A stretch of 64,000 nucleotides of DNA from an uncultured Sphingomonadaceae bacterium (GTDB lineage Bacteria; Pseudomonadota; Alphaproteobacteria; Sphingomonadales; Sphingomonadaceae), in NCBI GenBank assembly GCA_947496865.1, contig CANMEE010000001.1:1479501-1543500 (forward strand), read 5' to 3'. Numbering within the stretch: the first letter of the stretch is position 1; each line of letters begins with the position of its first letter. Shown here one piece after another: positions 51,333 to 60,309 of the stretch. The notes below the pieces were generated by a model. It made no database searches and was not told where the DNA came from. It saw nothing but the letters and a program-made list of their open reading frames with translations. A program made the translations under genes and the position numbers.

Positions 51333-51359
51333 ACAAATTTCTCAAAAAGGCAATTACCC

Positions 51360-52109
51360 ATGTATGATCTGGCAGTCGTTGTTCCCGTCCGGCGGGGCAG
51401 TTCCCGCATCGCGGAAAAATGCTTGCTGCCGTTTGGCGACGAGGAAACATTGATCGAGTGGAAGCTGGCCCAGCTTAGCAAAGTCATCGATCCAAAGCGG
51501 ATCTATCTTTCGAGCGAAGACGAGGATTTTCTCGCATTGGGAGATCGTTTCGGTGTGTCCCGACATCACCGCGCGCGGCATCTGGCAATTGATCATATTG
51601 CCCCGTTCCGCGATGTGATTACCGGCATCGTCCGCGACATCCCGCATGCCCATATCGCATGGTCTACCGTGGTGTGCCCGTTAATGGCACCGCAGGAATA
51701 TTGCGATGCCTTTCATGCCTATCATGACGGTGTGATCCATGGGGACCATGATTCCCTGCTGGGCGTGAATCTGATGAAGGAATATTTCTGGTCTCGTGAT
51801 GGCGCGCTAAACTATGAAGCGACCCGCAACCACACGATTTCACAAGACCTGCCCGAATGGTTCAAAGTGACAAACAGCATCTATATGGCCCCGCGCCATC
51901 AAATATTGGCGAACGAATATTTCGTCGGCCAAAACCCCGTGCTCCAATCGCTGTCCAAGCTGGCTGCCGTCGATATCGACTATATTGAAGATTATCGCAT
52001 CGCTCGGGCTCTTTATGCGGTTTACGCAGAAGACGGATTAGACGCCGTCACCCCCCAAATGAAACTGGACTGGAATAATCATGAATCCGACCTCCCTATC
52101 GCAATATGA
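51360..52109 (+). CDS. CMP-sugar synthetase (acylneuraminate/KDO cytidylyltransferase type)
   Basis: A 249-residue nucleotidyltransferase. VVPVRRGSSRIAEKCLLPFG near residue 6 is the CTP-binding signature (R-x-GS-x-R-I-x-x-K) of NeuA/KdsB-type enzymes, and RIYLSSEDEDFL near 47 fits the strand carrying the next motif. It should couple CMP to an acidic nine- or eight-carbon sugar. Housekeeping kdsB homologues exist in most Gram-negatives, but this one is somewhat divergent and lies in a three-gene set. It overlaps the HAD gene by 29 bp in another frame. Confidence 0.78.
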   Translation: MYDLAVVVPVRRGSSRIAEKCLLPFGDEETLIEWKLAQLSKVIDPKRIYLSSEDEDFLALGDRFGVSRHHRARHLAIDHIAPFRDVITGIVRDIPHAHIAWSTVVCPLMAPQEYCDAFHAYHDGVIHGDHDSLLGVNLMKEYFWSRDGALNYEATRNHTISQDLPEWFKVTNSIYMAPRHQILANEYFVGQNPVLQSLSKLAAVDIDYIEDYRIARALYAVYAEDGLDAVTPQMKLDWNNHESDLPIAI

Positions 52110-52779
52110 TTGTATTTTCTTCGACTTTGACGGTGTGATTGCCGATTCCGTTGATGCCAAAATAACGGCTTTCGGGGCGCTATATGACGCGTTTGGCCCG
52201 GATGTTCGGCAAGCTGTTGAGGATTATCAGCGCGCTGTTCCCGGTGAGACGCGCTATGATAAGATTCCGCGCTTTCATCGCGATTTGCTGGGCATTACAT
52301 TGACGGACGAGGAAGTTTTGCAATGGTGCGACAAGCTGTCCTCGATCGTTTTGGACGAGGTTGTGGACAGTCCACTGCTCCCCGATGTTGCGCCGATTCT
52401 GGCCATGTTGATCCGGCAAAATGTGCAGGCCCATATTGTGTCGGGCACCCCGCATGATGAGCTCCAGATCATTGTCGAGCGCAAGGGCCTCAGCTCCTTT
52501 TTCCGCACGGCACGCGGCGCGCCGGAGAAAAAACATGTGATTGTTCGTGATATCATGAAAATGGAGGGCTTGGTCGCTGACCAATGCTTGTTCGTTGGTG
52601 ATGCCATGACAGATTATAATTGCGCGATTGCTTGCGATCTGGATTTTCTAGGCCGAGCCGACAAGGTCGCTGATCCGTTTCCCCAAGGCACCACTGTTGT
52701 CAGCCGATTAGGGGAATTTTTTACACCCGGTGAGATGCCGCAGGCCGACCAAATTCCCGGAGCCCAAAAAGCCGCCTGA
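52081..52779 (+). CDS. HAD-superfamily phosphatase
   Basis: A 232-residue haloacid-dehalogenase-type phosphatase. Motif I FFDFDGVIADS (near residue 12), motif II HIVSGTP (near 119), the Lys of motif III in PEKKHV (near 158) and motif IV LFVGDAMTDYNCA (near 176) are all present, with a helical cap between I and II, as in beta-phosphoglucomutase-like enzymes. In nonulosonate or KDO routes such enzymes remove phosphate from the sugar acid. Its start lies 29 bp inside the CMP-sugar synthetase gene, strongly implying joint expression. Confidence 0.82.
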   Translation: MNPTSLSQYDCIFFDFDGVIADSVDAKITAFGALYDAFGPDVRQAVEDYQRAVPGETRYDKIPRFHRDLLGITLTDEEVLQWCDKLSSIVLDEVVDSPLLPDVAPILAMLIRQNVQAHIVSGTPHDELQIIVERKGLSSFFRTARGAPEKKHVIVRDIMKMEGLVADQCLFVGDAMTDYNCAIACDLDFLGRADKVADPFPQGTTVVSRLGEFFTPGEMPQADQIPGAQKAA

Positions 52780-52810
52780 GAATCTGCAGATCTGACCTAC
52801 AGAACGCAGT

Positions 52811-54568
52811 TTATTGGTCGCAAGTATCTATATCGATATCCTCAAAGCGGGCTTTCAATTGCAGCGCGAGATAGCGGGAATAGAAACGTGATTGCTGCAG
52901 GTTGCCGCCATGGAACCATAAACCTTCTTGCGCGGTCGGTTTCCACATATTGCGGATTTCCCCCTCCCAAGGGCCGGGGTCACCAGTCGTTCCAGAACCA
53001 TATCCCCAGCAGGGGCCGATTTTATCGGCTACTTCGGGTGATATGAGCCGTTTGACCCATTGTTCCATCGATCCGAAACCGGTGGCGTAAATGATGACAT
53101 CGGCAGCCAATTCTGACCCATCGCTCAACACCAATGTGTTATTTGTCAGTCGTTCCACGCCTACGCCAGATTTCAAGGCTATCCGGCCATCGGCCACCAT
53201 CGCGGCCGCGCCGACATCAATATAATATCCCGATGCGGTCCGCAGATATTTCATGAAGAGACCGGTTCCATCCTCGCCAAAATCAAGTTTGAAGCCGGCC
53301 TTGGTAAGCTCCGCGTAAAATTCTGCATCGGATTCTGCAACCTGCGCCCAGATTTGTTTTTGATGCTGTTCGCTCATCCGCATGGGCACAGAGGCATTGA
53401 GGAAATCGGCGCGCTCTGTCGTTAATCCCTGTTCGACCGCTTCTTCCGAATAAAGCGGCCGCGCCATTTTGCTATTGGTGGACCCCCGCAATACGAGCGT
53501 TGATGAGCGCTGGATCATGGTGGGTTGGACGCCGTTGTTGACCAGATCAGCGCAGATATCATGCGCACTATTATTGGCACCAATCACGACAACCCGCTTG
53601 CCCTCAAATTTCTCGCCACTGCTATATTCGCTGGAGTGATATTGCTCGCCTGCAAAGTCCGGTGCGCCTTCAAAATCGGGTTTGCGAGGGAAGCCGGCAT
53701 TGCCGACGGCCATCACAATATGGGTTGGTTGCAGTTGCATCGCTTGGCCGTCCCGCTCGACGGTTACATCCCATTGCTTTTTGTCCTCATCATAGGAGGC
53801 GGCTGTAAATTCGGCCCCATTCCAGATGTTCAGGTCCATGATTTTTGCATAGGCTTCGAGAAAATCACCGAGCTTGTCTTTGGGCGTGTAGACCGGCCAA
53901 CTGTCCGGAAAAGGAATATAGGGCATATGATCATACCAGACCGGATCGTGCAGCGTCAGCGACTTATAGCGCGTTCGCCATGCGTCTCCGGGGCGCTGGT
54001 GGCGGTCTATAATGAGCGCGGGAACGCCGTTGACCTTCAGGCGCGCGCCTAGAGCCAGCCCGCCCTGTCCACCGCCGACGATCAGGACATAAGGTTGCGT
54101 GTCTTGTCCCAGAGACAGTTGCTCCGCCTGTTGTCGATCCAGCCAATTGCGAGTGTCATCATCGTCATACAGGCCCGAAGGGCGGCGCTTGCCGCTGGGC
54201 TCTTCGTGATCATGCAAGTCTTGAAGCGCGGTGAAAAAAGTCAAAGCCCGACCGTTTTCGAGGCGCACATATCCTTTGCACAAACCCGCATTGGTTTCAA
54301 AGCTCAACCAGCCTTCATTGGCCTCTGGCTCTGCCTCGACGGTCCAGTGGCGTGGCTCGGTGGTGGTCAATTTTTCCATCAGCAATTGGCCAATGGCGTC
54401 GCGCCCTTCCAATGTCCGGATCGTCCAGGTAAAGGCCAATATATCGCGCCAAGCGCTGGCTTCCGCAAATAGCGCGGCCGCGGCGTTCACATCTTGCTTT
54501 TCCAAACTTGTCGCAAGTGTTGCGATCCATTGATGGACGTTCAAGTCGGTCGCGTCTGTGTCTGCCAT
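52811..54568 (-). CDS. NTF2-like/flavin-dependent monooxygenase fusion
   Basis: A 585-residue two-part enzyme. Residues about 10-125 form an NTF2/SnoaL-like domain (IATLATSLEKQDVNAAAALFA near 15, DAIGQLLMEKL near 57). Residues about 160-580 are a flavin-containing monooxygenase: VLIVGGGQGGLALG near 161 for FAD, WRTRYKSLTLHDP near 205, VVVIGANNSAHDIC near 330 for NADPH, and YATGFG near 510. FMO or Baeyer-Villiger activity on small organics is likely. The N-terminal domain may shape the substrate site or oligomer. It is convergent with the HAD gene. Confidence 0.85.
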   Translation of the reverse strand: MADTDATDLNVHQWIATLATSLEKQDVNAAAALFAEASAWRDILAFTWTIRTLEGRDAIGQLLMEKLTTTEPRHWTVEAEPEANEGWLSFETNAGLCKGYVRLENGRALTFFTALQDLHDHEEPSGKRRPSGLYDDDDTRNWLDRQQAEQLSLGQDTQPYVLIVGGGQGGLALGARLKVNGVPALIIDRHQRPGDAWRTRYKSLTLHDPVWYDHMPYIPFPDSWPVYTPKDKLGDFLEAYAKIMDLNIWNGAEFTAASYDEDKKQWDVTVERDGQAMQLQPTHIVMAVGNAGFPRKPDFEGAPDFAGEQYHSSEYSSGEKFEGKRVVVIGANNSAHDICADLVNNGVQPTMIQRSSTLVLRGSTNSKMARPLYSEEAVEQGLTTERADFLNASVPMRMSEQHQKQIWAQVAESDAEFYAELTKAGFKLDFGEDGTGLFMKYLRTASGYYIDVGAAAMVADGRIALKSGVGVERLTNNTLVLSDGSELAADVIIYATGFGSMEQWVKRLISPEVADKIGPCWGYGSGTTGDPGPWEGEIRNMWKPTAQEGLWFHGGNLQQSRFYSRYLALQLKARFEDIDIDTCDQ

Positions 54569-54613
54569 TATGTCTCACTTTTACCGATGCGGTTTTGAGC
54601 GTCATAGGCCGAT

Positions 54614-55435
54614 TCAGTCGCGATCGGCCACCAATCCAATTGCTAGGGCCGCCATACCAGCCTTGTAATCAGGATATTGTGGTTGCCAGTGTAAGAGGCG
54701 TTTTGCCTTGCCATTGGCAACGCGCCGGTTTTCTTCATAAAAACCAAATGCCGATGGCGACAGATCGGCTTCTTCCAACGACAGCAAGGGCGGTGGCGCC
54801 ATGCCAATGAGCCGCGCGGCATGGGCAATAACCTCATGTTGCGGGGCAGGCAGATCATCGGAAATATTATAAACGCCGGCTGGCCCATCAAAGGACGCGA
54901 GCACAGCGGCTATGATATCGTCAACATGGATGCGGCTGAATACTTGCCCCGGGACATCGATGCGCTTGGCCTTGCCTTGCTCAACCCGCGTGATCGGATT
55001 GCGACCCGGTCCGTAAATGCCGGGAAGACGCAGCACGCGAACATCATCGCGCAGCGTTTGCCAGCCAAGGTCCGCCTCGCTGCGCGCCTTGCGTCGACCC
55101 GAGCCAATGGGAGCGCTTTCATCGACCCATGCCCCTTGAACATCACCATAAACACCGGTGGAGGAAAGATAGCCTGTCCATTCCAAAGACGCAGCTTTGA
55201 TCGCTTCGCCATAATGATCGAGAACCGGCTCGCTGCCGTCGCGGGCAGGCGGGACCGAGGATAATATATGCGTCGCCTCGCCCATAGCTGCCAATATCGC
55301 CGCCTCATCATCAAAGGCAATCGCGCCATCGGATGCATGGCGCCGAGTGCCGGTCACCTGCCACCCTTTTGCGCGCAGCCGATTGGCGAGGCGCTTCGCT
55401 GTATAGCCGAAGCCAAAGATCAACATATGGGGCAT
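54614..55435 (-). CDS. SDR-type NAD(P)-dependent epimerase-like protein (YeeZ-like)
   Basis: A 273-residue atypical short-chain dehydrogenase. MLIFGFGYTAKRLANRLRAKG at the start gives the Rossmann G-x-G-x-x-A fingerprint of the YeeZ/NmrA-type group; YLSSTGVYGDVQGAWVDE near 90 and RLPGIYGPGR near 137 resemble sugar-epimerase relatives. The YxxxK-type catalytic Lys is not obvious. Substrate unknown. It begins about six bases after the M48 gene ends, so the two are likely co-transcribed. Confidence 0.78.
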   Translation of the reverse strand: MPHMLIFGFGYTAKRLANRLRAKGWQVTGTRRHASDGAIAFDDEAAILAAMGEATHILSSVPPARDGSEPVLDHYGEAIKAASLEWTGYLSSTGVYGDVQGAWVDESAPIGSGRRKARSEADLGWQTLRDDVRVLRLPGIYGPGRNPITRVEQGKAKRIDVPGQVFSRIHVDDIIAAVLASFDGPAGVYNISDDLPAPQHEVIAHAARLIGMAPPPLLSLEEADLSPSAFGFYEENRRVANGKAKRLLHWQPQYPDYKAGMAALAIGLVADRD

Positions 55436-55441
55436 TGACGA

Positions 55442-56749
55442 CTATTCTTTCTCCAGCGCACCGGGTTTGACGATAACCGGGTTTTCGCTGTTCTTCGCTT
55501 TCCACTCCATCGCCATTCTGACGCGCGTTGCGCCCGACGGATGATCAAAGAACAGCATTTCCTCAATCTCTCCCGGTTCGATTTTCCGATATTCTGAAAG
55601 CCGCATGGCAACCTTGGCAAAGCCATCGGGTTCTTTGGCGGCGTTCAGGCCGAAGAGATCGGCATCGCTTTCATTTACGCGGATCAGCGTGTTGAGTGCC
55701 GGTGTCGCGGCGAGAAAATAAACCGTCAGCAACAGACCGAATAAGGGCAGCGCTGCCGGATCCGTCATATCTCGGACGCCCCATTTTTCGCCATAGCGGG
55801 CGATGAGCCTTGGTGCGATCCGTGCCACCAGAAACAAGCCAACCGCCATGATAAGGCCAATGATAAAAATTGATCGCCATGTGTGGCCAAGAACATAATG
55901 ACCCAGTTCATGGCCCATGACTGCTGCAACTTCTTCAGGGTCTGTTCGCTCCAGCAGATTGTCATTCAGCGATATCCGGATGGAGGGGCCGATGCCCGAC
56001 ACGTTGGCGGAAATCCGCTTGTGCTGCTTGGACTGGTTAAAGACATAAATATGCTCGGTCGGGACATCATGTTCCGCCGCCATAGCGACAAGGCGGTCCC
56101 GCATTGGACCGGGTTCCATTTCCGTATATTCGTTGAACAAAGGCGATATGAAGACAGGACCCAATAACAGGCCAATGAAGAGGAATATAGAGATCACACC
56201 CGTTCCCCAAATCCACCAGGTTTTCGGTGCTCTGCGAATGACCGAGAAAATGGCCATGATCAGCAATGGGAAAATAAAAAGGGTAATCAAAAGCCCGATG
56301 GCTTGCTCACCGGCCCATTCGCCAAAGCTCTGACTCATCAGATCATATTGTTTTTCGCGGAAAAAATCCGTGTAGATGACCCACGGCAAGGTGAGTAAAA
56401 AGCTGGCAACAAGATAGGGGATAGAAGTGAGCCAGGTAACTGCCCATGTGCGTTTTACTTTTCGTTCTGCCCACGCGCGAAAACTCGATGATAGACGCGA
56501 TTTGAGGAGGAAGAAATCGACCAGAAATGCGACGACAGCGCCCCACAGGATAAGCCAATAGCCACCTTCAAAATAGCTATTCGACTTTTCCAGTTCGTCG
56601 CCTTGCAATGTGTCTATATAAGCGCGTGTTGCAGCTTCAACATCGAAGCCACCGGTTGCAGCCTGCGCCATGGCCGGTATCGCCAGTGCACCGACGAGCA
56701 ATAAGATTTTGCTTAGGATTATGTTGATAACCGGCTTTGAAAATCTCAC
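55442..56749 (-). CDS. M48 family metallopeptidase (Ste24/CAAX type)
   Basis: A 435-residue membrane zinc protease. Seven or so hydrophobic segments, and the HExxH motif in AAVMGHELGHYVLGH near residue 280 with a downstream Glu in RVNESDADLFGL near 370, as in Ste24/CAAX prenyl proteases. Bacterial homologues take part in membrane protein quality control; no prenylated partner is expected. The GTG at 56749 has GGGAGGGG ahead; the frame extends to a TTG at 56767. The N-terminus carries a hydrophobic signal-like stretch (MAQAATGG). Confidence 0.87.
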   Translation of the reverse strand: MRFSKPVINIILSKILLLVGALAIPAMAQAATGGFDVEAATRAYIDTLQGDELEKSNSYFEGGYWLILWGAVVAFLVDFFLLKSRLSSSFRAWAERKVKRTWAVTWLTSIPYLVASFLLTLPWVIYTDFFREKQYDLMSQSFGEWAGEQAIGLLITLFIFPLLIMAIFSVIRRAPKTWWIWGTGVISIFLFIGLLLGPVFISPLFNEYTEMEPGPMRDRLVAMAAEHDVPTEHIYVFNQSKQHKRISANVSGIGPSIRISLNDNLLERTDPEEVAAVMGHELGHYVLGHTWRSIFIIGLIMAVGLFLVARIAPRLIARYGEKWGVRDMTDPAALPLFGLLLTVYFLAATPALNTLIRVNESDADLFGLNAAKEPDGFAKVAMRLSEYRKIEPGEIEEMLFFDHPSGATRVRMAMEWKAKNSENPVIVKPGALEKE

Positions 56750-56779
56750 GATGCTGTCCCCTCCCAAAATACGTGTTCG

Positions 56780-56805
56780 GACTGTATTATAATTCCAACA
56801 CAGTC
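56780..56805. promoter_or_regulatory. Dyad in divergent M48/pepN spacer
   Basis: GACTGT and ACAGTC are inverted six-base arms 14 bases apart, in an AT-rich spacer between the two divergent genes. It could serve as an operator for either; no binder is known. Confidence 0.3.
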
Positions 56806-56867
56806 AAGTTGGATGTTTGCCCGATATTTTGATTGTCGTAACCTGTCCCCGGTCATAAAGCAGATTC

Positions 56868-59480
56868 ATGCTAGATATTCAAAAGACCGACGCAGCCATG
56901 CCTGCGACCGCCCCCGCCATTATCCGCCGCGAAGATTATCGTCCGCCGGCCTGGTTCATTCCGGCCATCGCGCTCGATTTCCAGCTGGGTCTGGATCATA
57001 CCGTTGTGCGATCGACACTGGATGTGCGGCGCGCCAAGTCGGCCAAATATAAGGAACCTCTGTTGCTGGATGGCGATGGCTTGACGCCGACATCAGTTAA
57101 AGTAGACGGCGCGGTGTGGACAGACTGGCAACTGGTAGACGGCAATTTGCAATTGCCGCTAACCGGCACGGCCCATGAGGTAGAAATTACCGTCGAGATT
57201 GATCCGTCGACGAACACGCAATTGATGGGTCTATATGCGTCGCAGGAGATGTTGTGCACGCAGTGCGAATCAGAAGGCTTTCGCCGGATTACTTTCTTCC
57301 CTGATCGGCCCGACATATTAAGCCGTTACTCGGTGCGGATGGAGGGTGACAAGAAAACCTTCCCGGTCCTTCTTTGCAATGGTGACAAGGTGGCGGACGG
57401 CGATGGCGACAATGGCCGTCATTGGGCGCAGTGGAATGATCCCTGGCCCAAGCCAAGCTATTTATTCGCGCTCGTCGCTGGCGATCTGGTTGCCAATAGT
57501 GACAGCTTTACGACCCGTTCGGGCAAGCCGGTTGAGCTCAATATATGGGTCCGAGATGGCGATTTGCCGCGAACCGATCATGCGATGCAGGCCCTTAAAG
57601 ATTCAATGCTCTGGGATGAGCAAGTCTATGGCCGCGAATATGATTTAGGGCTGTTCAATATTGTTGCGGTGAGCGATTTCAATATGGGAGCGATGGAGAA
57701 TAAAGGACTGAATGTCTTTAACTCTCGCTACATATTGGCTGACCCGGAAGTCGCGACCGACGCGGATTTTGATGGCATAGAAGGCGTTGTCGCTCATGAA
57801 TATTTCCACAATTGGTCGGGCAACCGCGTTACCTGCCGCGACTGGTTCCAGCTCAGTTTGAAAGAAGGCTTTACCGTTTACCGCGACCAGAGCTTTTCGG
57901 CTGATATGGGATCAGCGGCACTCAAACGGATCGAAGATGTCCGCATCCTGCGCGCGGCGCAATTTCCGGAAGATGCCGGGCCGCTGGCCCACCCCATTCG
58001 TCCGGAAAGCTATCAGGAGATTTCCAACTTTTACACGGCCACTGTCTATAATAAGGGCGCTGAAGTTATCCGCATGATGGCGATCTTGCTGGGCACGGAA
58101 CGATTTCGGAAAGGCACAGATCTTTATTTTGATCGTCATGACGGGGAGGCGGCGACTTGCGAAGATTTTGTCGTCGCGATGGAAGAGGGCGGCGAGATAG
58201 ACCTCTCGCAGTTCCGTGGCTGGTACAAGACACCCGGTACACCGCGGGTGTCGGCGAAACTGAACCATGACCCGCAAAGCGGGACGGCAACACTCGATCT
58301 GAAGCAAAGCCTGGCCGCTGGCGGCGCGCCGCAGCAACCATCTGATATGGTCATCCCATTGAAAATTGCTTTGCTGAATCCGGAAACTGGCAACCATGAG
58401 GGCGAGCAGCTGATCACGCTCGATCAGGCGGAGCAGAGCTTCACTTTTGAGGGACAAAAAGAACATCCCATCCTCTCGATCAATCGCGGTTTTTCTGCAC
58501 CCATCATATTGGAGAGCAGCCGCACGGCGGAAGAACTGGCCTTTCTGTCATCGCATGACGATGATCCGTTTGCGCGGTTCGAAGCCATGCAGCAGCTCAT
58601 GACCAGTTATCTGGTTGCGAAAGTGACGGGTACACCAACGGATCGCGACATCATCCTGCAAGCGGTTGGCGCTGTTTTGGCAGATGAAGACATTGATCGC
58701 GCCTTTTTGGCGGAATTGCTCCTGCTGCCCAGCGAGGCGTTCCTGGGCGACCAGATGGTTGAGGTCGATCCACAGGCTATTCATGACGAGCGGGAAAAAT
58801 TGCGCGGTAAAATTGGCGTGCAGTTTGAGCGCAAATTCCGGCGGCTCTATAAGCAATGCGTACCTGGTGAATTTTCGCTGGATGCGGAGGCGCGGGCGGA
58901 CCGTAAACTCCGGAACGTCACGTTAGGCTATATTGCCGCATCGCAGGTCGAAGACGCAGCCGAATTGGCCTTTGTGCAGTTTAAAGAAGCGAATAATATG
59001 ACCGCTATGCAGGGCGCTCTGAGTATATTGTCGCATATGGATGCCAAAGAACGGAACTGGGCGTTTGAGGATTTTTTCAAGCGGTTCAAGGACAATGCAT
59101 TGGTGCTCGATAAATGGTTTACGTTGCAGGCCATGTCACAGCGCAGCGATACAGTGAAGCGCGTTGAAAGTTTGGCGAAACATCCCGACTTTACTCTGTC
59201 TAATCCCAATCGGGTGCGGGCGCTTTACGCCGGATTTACAAGCAATCCGGTCCGTTTCCATGACCCGTCCGGCAAAGGCTATCAAATGCTTGCTGATATG
59301 GTCATTGCGCTGGATGGTCAGAACCCGCAGACGGCAGCACGCTTCATCCCATCGCTTGGCCGTTGGCGCCGGTATGAGCGCGGTCGGTCGGAATTGATGC
59401 GGCTGGCGCTAGAGAAGATTGCGGCGACGCCGGGTCTGTCGAAAGACGTATCGGAGCAGGTGAGCAAGAGCCTTGCCTGA
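56868..59480 (+). CDS. pepN: Aminopeptidase N
   Basis: Broad-specificity cytoplasmic zinc aminopeptidase of family M1 (870 residues, normal length). GAMENKGLNVFN near residue 278 recognises the peptide N-terminus; HEYFHNWSGN near 314 and the later Glu in SLKEGFTVYRDQ near 335 bind zinc. The beta-rich N-domain and long helical C-domain are complete (terminal KDVSEQVSKSLA). It begins with MLDIQKTDAAMP; an in-frame later Met (MPATAP) is an alternative. The pgeF gene overlaps its end by 8 bp. Confidence 0.95.
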   Translation: MLDIQKTDAAMPATAPAIIRREDYRPPAWFIPAIALDFQLGLDHTVVRSTLDVRRAKSAKYKEPLLLDGDGLTPTSVKVDGAVWTDWQLVDGNLQLPLTGTAHEVEITVEIDPSTNTQLMGLYASQEMLCTQCESEGFRRITFFPDRPDILSRYSVRMEGDKKTFPVLLCNGDKVADGDGDNGRHWAQWNDPWPKPSYLFALVAGDLVANSDSFTTRSGKPVELNIWVRDGDLPRTDHAMQALKDSMLWDEQVYGREYDLGLFNIVAVSDFNMGAMENKGLNVFNSRYILADPEVATDADFDGIEGVVAHEYFHNWSGNRVTCRDWFQLSLKEGFTVYRDQSFSADMGSAALKRIEDVRILRAAQFPEDAGPLAHPIRPESYQEISNFYTATVYNKGAEVIRMMAILLGTERFRKGTDLYFDRHDGEAATCEDFVVAMEEGGEIDLSQFRGWYKTPGTPRVSAKLNHDPQSGTATLDLKQSLAAGGAPQQPSDMVIPLKIALLNPETGNHEGEQLITLDQAEQSFTFEGQKEHPILSINRGFSAPIILESSRTAEELAFLSSHDDDPFARFEAMQQLMTSYLVAKVTGTPTDRDIILQAVGAVLADEDIDRAFLAELLLLPSEAFLGDQMVEVDPQAIHDEREKLRGKIGVQFERKFRRLYKQCVPGEFSLDAEARADRKLRNVTLGYIAASQVEDAAELAFVQFKEANNMTAMQGALSILSHMDAKERNWAFEDFFKRFKDNALVLDKWFTLQAMSQRSDTVKRVESLAKHPDFTLSNPNRVRALYAGFTSNPVRFHDPSGKGYQMLADMVIALDGQNPQTAARFIPSLGRWRRYERGRSELMRLALEKIAATPGLSKDVSEQVSKSLA

Positions 59481-60255
59481 GCAAAGTCGATCAGCGGTGG
59501 ATGTTGCGACATCGCCGTTTTTGGACGGCGCAACCCACGGCTTTCTTGGGCGAGCAGGCGGCCTTTCTGGCGGCATTTACGCTGGCCTCAACGTCGGTCT
59601 GGGCAGTGATGATGATCGCAATGCCATAATCGAAAATCGCCAGCGGGCCAAAGCTGCGGTTTTGCCAGACAGCGAGCTGGTCACGTTGCATCAAGTGCAT
59701 AGCGCCGATGTGGCCACTGTGGAAACGCCCTTTGCTCTCGACGCGCGGCCGCATATGGACGGGATGGTCACGGATCGACCCGGGTTGTTGCTCGGCATAT
59801 TGACGGCCGATTGCGTGCCGGTGCTATTTTATGATGTGTCGGCGCAGATTATTGGCGCCGCGCATGCCGGATGGAAAGGCGCGATTGGCGGTGTGACGGA
59901 CAATGTGATTGCGGCGATGGAACAGCTCGGCGCAGCGCGGGATACCATATGCTGCGCCATCGGACCTTGTATCGCTCAGGAAAGCTATGAGGTGGATGCC
60001 GCTTTTCAACGGCGCTTTGTTGCAGAGGATCCTGCCAACGCATCATATTTCAAAAGCGGACAGCCTGATCATTTTCAATTCGACATTGAATCTTATGTGG
60101 CGGGTCGCTTGGCCAAGGCAGGCATTGCCAAAATCGATAAGCTTGGTCTTGACACCTATGCGCATGAAGACCGCTATTACAGCTATCGGCGCAGTTGCCA
60201 TCGCGGGGAAGCGGGCTATGGTCGGCAGATATCGCTAATTGGTTTGCAGGCTTAG
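59473..60255 (+). CDS. pgeF: Peptidoglycan editing factor / laccase-domain protein
   Basis: A 260-residue multicopper-oxidoreductase-fold enzyme (YfiH/PgeF) that removes mis-inserted residues from muropeptides in its known homologue. HGFLGRAGGLSGGIYAGLNVG near 20, TLHQVHSADV near 67, the Cys in LTADCVPVLFYD near 106 and AHAGWKGAIGGV near 125 hold the metal or catalytic His/Cys. The start TTG overlaps the end of pepN; a GTG at 59497 is also possible. The placement beside pepN is common in alphaproteobacteria, as I recall. Confidence 0.9.
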   Translation: MPEQSRSAVDVATSPFLDGATHGFLGRAGGLSGGIYAGLNVGLGSDDDRNAIIENRQRAKAAVLPDSELVTLHQVHSADVATVETPFALDARPHMDGMVTDRPGLLLGILTADCVPVLFYDVSAQIIGAAHAGWKGAIGGVTDNVIAAMEQLGAARDTICCAIGPCIAQESYEVDAAFQRRFVAEDPANASYFKSGQPDHFQFDIESYVAGRLAKAGIAKIDKLGLDTYAHEDRYYSYRRSCHRGEAGYGRQISLIGLQA

Positions 60256-60309
60256 CTTTACCCTTGTGCAGACAGACACATGTAGACAGGGGCACGAGGG
60301 GAATAAAAA

